A stretch of 18,349 nucleotides of DNA from Candidatus Elusimicrobium euhamitermitis (GTDB lineage Bacteria > Elusimicrobiota > Elusimicrobia > Elusimicrobiales > Elusimicrobiaceae). The notes below the pieces were generated by a model, which was not told the DNA's origin, did no database searches, and worked only from the letters and a program-made list of their open reading frames with translations. Every line of letters begins with the position of its first letter. The stretch's first letter is position 1. The position numbers and the translations under genes are program-made. The DNA is taken from contig JAIRUU010000104.1 in the NCBI GenBank assembly GCA_031254225.1, forward strand, positions 1-18,349, written 5' to 3'. Below are positions 13,589 through 18,349 of the stretch, in pieces.

Positions 13589-14059
13589 TTATTTTTCTTC
13601 CGGCTTGCTTCCGAAATACTCGTTCATTTCTTTAAACAGACGTTTTATTTCGCCCATTTTATTAAGCGGCAGGCGTATGCCTTTTTTGGTCCAGCCCGTG
13701 TAAATATCGTCTTCCTGCCACTGGCGCAGGTCAAGGCCGCGGGCGCCTTTAAAGGAGCTTATCCTCGCAACCACGCTCATTCCCGGGCGTTTGGCAAACT
13801 TGCCAAGTTCCACGTCCTCAATCTTGCTCGCGTCGTCAGGCAGTTTCTCAAGCACTGCGGCGACGCCTTTGACAATTTCCGGCGTCATGGTAATTCCCGC
13901 CCGCGTGGCGCCGCTGTAAGAGTCCGACTTTAAATACTTTCTTATGGAGGCGTAACGGTAGCCCCGGTAAGCGTCTATGGAAAATTTAACCTCTTCCATT
14001 TTATCGTCTGAGACTATTGACCCTATATTGTGGAGGATCATGAAGCTGCTTTCTGTCAT
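13589..14059 (-). CDS. Tandem PC4 (transcriptional coactivator p15)-domain protein
   Basis: A 156-residue cytoplasmic protein built from two PC4-like single-stranded DNA-binding modules. Module 1 (about 25-73) has SIRKYLKSDSYSGATRAGIT followed by a helix; module 2 (about 95-148) has ARISSFKGARGLDLRQW, then YTGWTKKGIRLPLNKM and a helix. Each repeats the family pattern: strands, a basic turn ending in (R/K)(A/K)GI(T/R)(M/L), and a C-terminal helix. PC4 proteins normally dimerise through one module per chain, so a tandem chain could form the dimer by itself. The start at 14059 has GAGGGTG a few bases upstream. It has its own candidate promoter and terminator, so it is probably monocistronic. A role in transcription, replication or repair on single-stranded DNA is inferred from the family. 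Confidence 0.82.
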   Translation of the reverse strand: MTESSFMILHNIGSIVSDDKMEEVKFSIDAYRGYRYASIRKYLKSDSYSGATRAGITMTPEIVKGVAAVLEKLPDDASKIEDVELGKFAKRPGMSVVARISSFKGARGLDLRQWQEDDIYTGWTKKGIRLPLNKMGEIKRLFKEMNEYFGSKPEEK

Positions 14060-14098
14060 AAGCCCACCCTCTATATTGCTTTATATATATACATTTAT

Positions 14099-14127
14099 AG
14101 TGTAACGCTTATTCACGATAAAATCAA
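14099..14127 (-). promoter_or_regulatory. Candidate sigma-70 promoter of the PC4-domain gene
   Basis: On the minus strand TTGATT (14122-14127) is followed after exactly 17 nt by TACACT (14099-14104); each matches the consensus in four of six positions. The -10 lies 39 bp upstream of the start codon, the same distance as for the terminase promoter. Confidence 0.42.
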
Positions 14128-14131
14128 GTGT

Positions 14132-16225
14132 TTATTTTTTAAACAGGCCGCCTATGCTCTGCAGCGCGCTTTTTGCCGAGTTAACAGCGCTTGTCGCCGT
14201 ATCTTTAACCGCGCCCGCGTTCCCGCCCGAGAGCAGAGACGAAGCCGTGGCAAGCGCGTTAAGCGACGGTTTAGGGTTGTCAATCGTGCCGCCGACTTTC
14301 ATAACAAGCGGCGTAGTGTTCGCGCTCTGTTTGCCGGGGAACGTGTTGATAGTCATGTTAAGTTTATTCGTCGTCAAATCAACGGTGCCGCCTGCCTGTA
14401 TTGTCGTAAGATTGGAAACGAAACTGGTTTTATCAACGCTCATAACCCCGTTTTTAAAATTATAAACGCCGGTTATTGAGTCAAAAGGCACGCTGTCCGT
14501 CGCCGCCTTGGCGGAACCCGGGGCCAGAATGTTAAGATTTAAAAACGCAAACGCTTTCTCCGCTATTGCCACCGCGCCGAACAGCACGCGCACTATTTTG
14601 CTGGAGTTCAAAAAGTCGTTGAGGCCGTTAATCTGTCCCGCTTTAACGTCAAAATTCACGAGGCCGTTAAGCTGCGTCATGCTTGGTTCCGCGCCGCTGA
14701 TATCCGCGGTCAGCGCCGAGCCCGCGCTCGTAAAATTCGGCGCGCTTATTTTGCCTACGGTAATATTGCTTTTTACGTCAAACACTGGCGCTTTCGGGTC
14801 ATACTTGGCCGGCGTTGAAGCCGCGCCGGAAGAAGACGCGGAAGACTGCGCCGCGGCCGGCAATTCCTTCATGGTAAAACTGTCAAGGTTGAAATTTAAG
14901 TCAACCTTATACCTGTTGTTCGCGGTTTTGGCATAAGCCAGATTGCCTGTAAAAGGCGCGTCGTTCAGGCTGCCTTTAAAAGTATCCGTCTTAATATTAT
15001 CCACGGAATTTACGGTCAGCGTGCCCGCAAAATCTTTAAGCGTGGCCATTTTGTTATAATCCGCGCCGACCTGCGCTAGCTTTACGCTGCCTTTTGCAAG
15101 GTTGGCGTTAGTCGTGGCAATAGCGCCGCTTGCCGTGCCAGTGGCTTTGTACTGCGCCGTCATTTGCGGGACTATGGCCGCCAGCTCGTCAATAAATAAA
15201 TTGAAGTTGGTGTTGGCGGAATAAACCAAGTCCTTGCCGCCCCAGTTAATTTTTGCGCTGCCGCCCGCGTTAGATTTTGGCAGGTTAAGGCTGAAGCTCT
15301 GCACGTCGGCGGAAGAGGCCTGTAAATTAGTCTGGACCTTAGCCGCGAATTTTGTTGCCGGCAAAGTGAACGCCGGCATGCCGCTTGCAAGGCCGGCCAG
15401 CGTTTTGTCCGACACGCCGGAGAAGCTGCCGTTTAAGTCAATCAGCGGATTGTCAAAATTTGTTATGCCGGCGCTCGCCTGAAAAGACGCGCCGTTAAGC
15501 GTTCCGCTTAAACTTCTGATATTTATATAAGCGGTTTTAAAATCATTATTTTTTAAATTCGCGGTTATTTTTGCGCTCAGCGGGACGCTTAGCCGTCTGT
15601 CTTTGTCCGCGTAATTGGCGGTAAGAGAAGCGTCCGCGTCAAAATCTCCGTCCAGCGCGAATTTATTTACGTTAAGGTTAAAATCCTTGACGGAGGCGGT
15701 CATGTCGGACTGTTTGTCTTTATAATCCAGGGAAGCGTTTGTAACATAAAATTTGTCAACGTTTACGTTAAACTGCATGCCCTGCGCGGACACGTCTTTG
15801 GGCGCGGCGGGCGCGGGCGGCGTTTTGTCCTCCGCGGGGATAAGGTCGGCAAAATTAAACTGTCCTTTTTCATCCCTGGTAACGGCGGCCGCAAAACCTT
15901 CTAAGCCTATTGTGCTTACTTTAATATTCTTTCTAAGCAGCGGAGCGAGCGCTATTTTTACGACGATATTATCCGCCTTCGCAAAAGTGCCGTTTTCAAA
16001 AGTGCCCTTTTCGGAAATGGCGAAATTGGACAAATCCACGCCGATAATGCGGAAAGACACGTCGTCAAATTTAATCTCGCGGTTATAATTTGTTTTAACG
16101 TAATCATGCACCATGGCGTATATTTTCTCCGGCGGGAACATGCGCCTGACCGCGACGGCCGCGGCCACCACAAGTATTACAAAGATAATCCCCAGAACTG
16201 CAGCTATTTTAATTAATTTTTTCAT
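14132..16225 (-). CDS. AsmA-family protein
   Basis: A 697-residue protein anchored by one N-terminal transmembrane helix (about residues 4-28, then VRRMFPPEKI) with a long periplasmic part. The first 130 residues match the AsmA N-terminal pattern: FPPEKIYAMVHDYVKTNYNREIKFDDVSF, then VDLSNFAISE and a target of the type VVKIALAPLLRKNIKVSTIGLEG. The rest is rich in beta strands and Ser/Thr/Ala, with the AsmA C-terminal block LNGLVNFDVKAGQINGLNDF and a closing beta-rich section. Large AsmA relatives are thought to carry phospholipid across the periplasm to the outer membrane; that function is family knowledge. The ATG at 16225 is preferred over a TTG two codons upstream because GGAG lies 8 bp before it. 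An Ala/Ser/Pro-rich low-complexity stretch (SSASSSGAASTPAKY) links two regions. Confidence 0.88.
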   Translation of the reverse strand: MKKLIKIAAVLGIIFVILVVAAAVAVRRMFPPEKIYAMVHDYVKTNYNREIKFDDVSFRIIGVDLSNFAISEKGTFENGTFAKADNIVVKIALAPLLRKNIKVSTIGLEGFAAAVTRDEKGQFNFADLIPAEDKTPPAPAAPKDVSAQGMQFNVNVDKFYVTNASLDYKDKQSDMTASVKDFNLNVNKFALDGDFDADASLTANYADKDRRLSVPLSAKITANLKNNDFKTAYINIRSLSGTLNGASFQASAGITNFDNPLIDLNGSFSGVSDKTLAGLASGMPAFTLPATKFAAKVQTNLQASSADVQSFSLNLPKSNAGGSAKINWGGKDLVYSANTNFNLFIDELAAIVPQMTAQYKATGTASGAIATTNANLAKGSVKLAQVGADYNKMATLKDFAGTLTVNSVDNIKTDTFKGSLNDAPFTGNLAYAKTANNRYKVDLNFNLDSFTMKELPAAAQSSASSSGAASTPAKYDPKAPVFDVKSNITVGKISAPNFTSAGSALTADISGAEPSMTQLNGLVNFDVKAGQINGLNDFLNSSKIVRVLFGAVAIAEKAFAFLNLNILAPGSAKAATDSVPFDSITGVYNFKNGVMSVDKTSFVSNLTTIQAGGTVDLTTNKLNMTINTFPGKQSANTTPLVMKVGGTIDNPKPSLNALATASSLLSGGNAGAVKDTATSAVNSAKSALQSIGGLFKK

Positions 16226-16251
16226 AAACAAGACTCCGTCCTCCGAATGAC

Positions 16252-16280
16252 TTTCCTCTCCCGCAAGGGGCGAGGGGAAA
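16252..16280. repeat. Short GC-rich palindromic repeat between DUF1232 gene and AsmA gene
   Basis: CTCTCCCGCAAGGGGCGAGGGG folds into an imperfect hairpin flanked by TTTCC and GGAAA. No T-run follows on either strand, so it is more likely a dispersed palindromic repeat than a terminator. It falls in the 61-bp gap between the two genes. Confidence 0.5.
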
Positions 16281-16286
16281 ACAATA

Positions 16287-16553
16287 TTATTTCAGTGTCC
16301 CGCCGTTTTCCAAAGACAGTTTATATTTTTTCACTTCTTTGCGTATGACGGCAAAAGTAAAAAGAGCAAAAGCTGCGTCGTCCGCAAAACCCAAAACGGG
16401 AAAAATATAATCCGGTATCAAATCTATGGGCGAGAGGAAATAAAAAACAAACAGAAATATCAGCGCAAACATGCCCCACGGCGCGGGATATTTCTTTTTT
16501 CTGACGTCGCGCAGCATGGCAAAAAAAGCCTTAAAGTCGCTCATTTCCCGCAT
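16287..16553 (-). CDS. DUF1232 (YkvA-like) small membrane protein
   Basis: About 88 residues with the DUF1232 signature: PWGMFALIFLFVFYFLSPIDLIPDYIFPVLGFADDAAF, where SPIDLIPD and GFADDAA are the conserved blocks, in two hydrophobic segments, followed by a basic C-terminus (RKEVKKYKLSLENG). The family is widespread and its function is unknown. The start is uncertain: the ATG at 16553 (MREMSDFK) and that at 16544 (MSDFK) both lack well-spaced ribosome binding sites; GCGGGAA lies directly before the second. A TATAAT-like sequence lies immediately upstream. It lies 45 bp downstream of the terminase gene and 61 bp before the AsmA gene, on the same strand. Confidence 0.82.
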   Translation of the reverse strand: MREMSDFKAFFAMLRDVRKKKYPAPWGMFALIFLFVFYFLSPIDLIPDYIFPVLGFADDAAFALFTFAVIRKEVKKYKLSLENGGTLK

Positions 16554-16598
16554 AATTATATTATACTTTTTAACGCGCAAAACGGCTTGCCTGATTTT

Positions 16599-17789
16599 TT
16601 AAAAAAACGTTATGCGCGGTTCGGGCGCGGCGGCGTTGAAATGAGTGTGCACGGCGTAGCGCAGCGCGTCAAGCGCGTGGTCGTTAAATTTAACGGGCTC
16701 GTCCAGCGCGCCGCCGCTTAAATCCGTTTTCCAGACGTAACTTTGTATTTCTTTTATCAGATTTGCCGAAGATTTTAAAATAATTAAATTTCTGCTTTTA
16801 ACGCTCATTATCCCAAGGTTTACGGCTTTGTTGGCGGGCAGAATATTAAAACCCGCGTCGTAAATTTCTTTAATCCTGTCGGGCTCGGCCGCGTCCGCGT
16901 AAATTGCCTGGCCGCGCTCCGCGGGCGGAATTAACGACGACAGACGCTCTATAATATTTCTGTTCGTAAGATTTGTTTTATATAATTTTTCTTCCGCGCT
17001 CACTCCGTTGTCGGTCAGATAAATTTTGACAAGCGCGGTCGGATTATTAAAACCGAAATCAAGGCCCCAGATAATTTCCCGCGCCCCGGGCGGCGGCGCG
17101 TCCGCAAAACCGTAATTATCGTAAATAATATTTTTGTTCCCGCCCCACTGGCCGAGCGTGAAAACGCGGTAATAATTTTCATCCACGTTCTTCAGGCTTT
17201 CAAGCGTTTCTATATAATCTTTTGTCAAAAAAGGGTTATCTTTATAACAACTGTAAATTGCCTGCGCGTCCGGCGAGGGAAGCAGGTTTTTTGCTATCCA
17301 GCCGTTGGCGTCCGACGGGTTAAAAGTCAGGAAAATCTGGTTTTTAAGGTTTGGCGCGGGCGGCGCGGAAAGGCGCGTCAGAAGCGTAATATAATCGGCG
17401 TAAGAAAACTCCGTGGCCTCTTCCATCCATATATAATTAAACTCGGAGGATTTTATTTTTTCAGGGTCGTCCAGAGAAAAAAACTGCACGCGGCTTGAGC
17501 CCAGATTATAATAATGCTCCATTTTATTATGGTTTTTTGCGCTGTATAATTTATATTTTTTGAGCAGGTCAATAAAAAGGCGCATGGCCGTCATTTTTAA
17601 AGCGGGCATGGTCTTGCGCGTGACGCCGACGTTAAGGCCCGCGTTGTTGCGCGCGCGCATGAGCAGCAGCTGGGCAAGCGCGTAACTTTTGCCGCTTCTC
17701 GCGCCGCCGGCGTTTAGAACTGCGCGCGCCGTTGATTTGTAGTTTTCCTTAAAAACGCGCGCGACGGCGGCTTTAATTATTTCCTTCAT
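16599..17789 (-). CDS. terL: Phage-type terminase large subunit (PBSX/Terminase_3 family)
   Basis: A 396-residue DNA-packaging motor with both halves intact. The ATPase domain has Walker A GGARSGKS at 28-35, Walker B IWMEEATE at 120-127 and the coupling motif TFNPSD at 155-160. The RNase H-like nuclease domain shows all three acidic positions: Asp244 in WGLDFGFNNP, Asp299 in IYADAAEPDRI and Asp370 in FNDHALDALRYAVH. Length is normal for the family. The start at 17789 (MKEIIKAAV) overlaps the small-subunit gene by 17 bp; the frame is open further upstream but that sequence is only the shadow of the small-subunit gene. No portal, capsid, protease or tail gene lies on either side. It is therefore an orphan packaging enzyme: a prophage remnant, a dispersed gene-transfer-agent locus, or a domesticated protein. 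Confidence 0.93.
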   Translation of the reverse strand: MKEIIKAAVARVFKENYKSTARAVLNAGGARSGKSYALAQLLLMRARNNAGLNVGVTRKTMPALKMTAMRLFIDLLKKYKLYSAKNHNKMEHYYNLGSSRVQFFSLDDPEKIKSSEFNYIWMEEATEFSYADYITLLTRLSAPPAPNLKNQIFLTFNPSDANGWIAKNLLPSPDAQAIYSCYKDNPFLTKDYIETLESLKNVDENYYRVFTLGQWGGNKNIIYDNYGFADAPPPGAREIIWGLDFGFNNPTALVKIYLTDNGVSAEEKLYKTNLTNRNIIERLSSLIPPAERGQAIYADAAEPDRIKEIYDAGFNILPANKAVNLGIMSVKSRNLIILKSSANLIKEIQSYVWKTDLSGGALDEPVKFNDHALDALRYAVHTHFNAAAPEPRITFF

Positions 17790-18135
17790 CAGACGCGTCC
17801 GTAAAAATAATCTGCGCGGTTTCCGGCGGGGAAAAAGGCGCTTTGGCCTTATTATATTTTTCCGCCAGGCGGTTTGTGAGCGCAAAGGAAAGTATCGTCG
17901 GGGATTTGGTTTTTAAAGCGGCGTCCAGAAAAGCTATTTCAAGTTTCTGGTTTACTATTTTGTGGAATCTAAATTCAAAATCTTTATCGTTGTCAAGATA
18001 AGAAAAGAATTTAATGGGCTCCAGGCCGGCGGCTTCAAGCGCGTTGTCAATGGAGGGGGAATTTTGCAGATGTTTTAAAAAAGACGTCTTTAATTTTTTT
18101 GCCGCGTGTTTATCGTAAACTTTTATTTCTGTCAT
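17773..18135 (-). CDS. Probable terminase small subunit
   Basis: A 120-residue, mostly helical protein. Residues about 25-60 (PSIDNALEAAGLEPIKFFSYLDNDKDFEFRF) read as the N-terminal helix-turn-helix DNA-binding unit of small terminases, in which the second helix is followed by a (D/N)xx(D/E)F segment and a long helix (HKIVNQKLEIAFLDAALK). This resembles phage small subunits of the type in which a helix-turn-helix selects packaging DNA; similarity is by pattern and by position directly before and overlapping terL. The ATG at 18135 has only a weak AGAG upstream. A near-consensus promoter precedes it. Confidence 0.75.
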   Translation of the reverse strand: MTEIKVYDKHAAKKLKTSFLKHLQNSPSIDNALEAAGLEPIKFFSYLDNDKDFEFRFHKIVNQKLEIAFLDAALKTKSPTILSFALTNRLAEKYNKAKAPFSPPETAQIIFTDASDEGNN

Positions 18136-18174
18136 AATGCTCTTTTGAGAACTATGACGGCCTCTCCGGCGTTA

Positions 18175-18203
18175 AGTATAGCACGGCAAAATTTTTTTGT
18201 CAA
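18175..18203 (-). promoter_or_regulatory. Near-consensus sigma-70 promoter for the terminase pair
   Basis: On the minus strand TTGACA (18198-18203) is followed after exactly 17 nt by TATACT (18175-18180): six of six and five of six matches. The -10 is 39 bp before the small-subunit start codon. It is the strongest vegetative-type promoter in the window. Confidence 0.85.
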
Positions 18204-18209
18204 TTTTTA

Positions 18210-18349
18210 TTATGCGTTTATTACAATTTCAATATCCTTGCTCAGGCTGTTGTGCACGGGACACGCTTTGACTGCTGTCAGATATAAATCCCGCTTTTTT
18301 TGCTCAACGCGCGGGGGGAAAGTGAAATTTAAAATAAATTTTCCGACAC
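18210..18349 (-). CDS. OsmC/Ohr-family protein, C-terminal end (cut by window edge)
   Basis: About 46 codons read on the minus strand from the window edge to a TAA at 18210-18212, giving VGKFILNFTFPPRVEQKKRD followed by LYLTAVKACPVHNSLSKD and IEIVINA. The CPVHNSL block with its cysteine is the C-terminal redox-cysteine motif of OsmC/Ohr peroxide- and stress-related hydroperoxide reductases. The rest of the gene lies outside the window. It shows that an ordinary host gene lies directly upstream of the terminase promoter, so any prophage remnant does not continue on that side. Confidence 0.8.
   Translation of the reverse strand, partial: VGKFILNFTFPPRVEQKKRDLYLTAVKACPVHNSLSKDIEIVINA

Noticed and set aside
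17790..17885. Upstream extension of terL
   Set aside because: It overlaps the small-subunit gene in another frame, is Arg-rich and unlike terminases, and the ATG at 17789 sits at the right distance from Walker A.
1..18349. CRISPR arrays, tRNA or rRNA genes, insertion sequences with transposase
   Set aside because: I saw no regularly spaced repeats, no cloverleaf-like or rRNA-like segment and no transposase reading frame.

Overview
The window looks like chromosomal DNA of a Gram-negative, LPS-bearing bacterium outside the Proteobacteria. The best guess is Elusimicrobiota. This rests on two isolated type IV pilin-like genes whose N-termini read GFT(M/L)IELL..VLIIGILAA(I/V)ALPQY..AVEKSR, a style I associate with Elusimicrobium relatives. 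It is recall, not a database result. An outer-membrane barrel, an AsmA protein and lipid A-modifying genes show that there is an outer membrane.

Layout. (1) 1-1985: end of a class I aminotransferase, overlapping by 4 bp a fused prephenate dehydrogenase/prephenate dehydratase; an aromatic amino acid unit. (2) 2010-2649: pilin-like gene 1 with a distinctive upstream element, closed by a bidirectional terminator shared with ugd. (3) 2725-12481: a complete 4-amino-4-deoxy-L-arabinose (L-Ara4N) lipid A modification locus: ugd (minus), then arnB, a Cys-rich membrane-anchored protein of unknown function, arnC, arnA formyltransferase, arnA dehydrogenase, arnT and arnD (all plus). Pilin-like gene 2 follows (minus), then a small multidrug resistance-type subunit resembling ArnE (minus). 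(4) 12492-13448: an unknown outer-membrane beta-barrel directly upstream of arnE on the same strand. (5) 13589-16553: a tandem PC4-domain single-stranded DNA-binding protein, an AsmA-family protein and a small DUF1232 (YkvA-like) membrane protein. (6) 16599-18135: a phage-type terminase large/small subunit pair with no other phage gene, driven by a near-consensus sigma-70 promoter. (7) 18210-18349: C-terminal end of an OsmC/Ohr-family protein.

How the genes work together. Ugd makes UDP-glucuronate; the ArnA dehydrogenase oxidatively decarboxylates it to UDP-Ara4O; ArnB aminates that to UDP-Ara4N; the ArnA formyltransferase N-formylates it; ArnC moves it to undecaprenyl phosphate; ArnD deformylates it; an ArnE-like flippase exposes it on the periplasmic side; ArnT places L-Ara4N on lipid A. 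In Proteobacteria the result is reduced negative charge and resistance to polymyxins and cationic peptides. Unlike Escherichia coli, ArnA is two proteins, separated here by a repeat element, and only one flippase subunit is present.

The most unexpected non-coding signal is a 76-nt element immediately before both pilin genes (65 of 76 positions identical without gaps). It contains a small hairpin, lacks a Shine-Dalgarno sequence and has an AT-rich box close to the ATG. The two copies are inverted with respect to each other and bracket the ugd-arnD block. No gene-free stretch exceeds 300 bases; the longest is 7804-7983 (the repeat element), followed by 13449-13588 (inverted repeat plus terminator).
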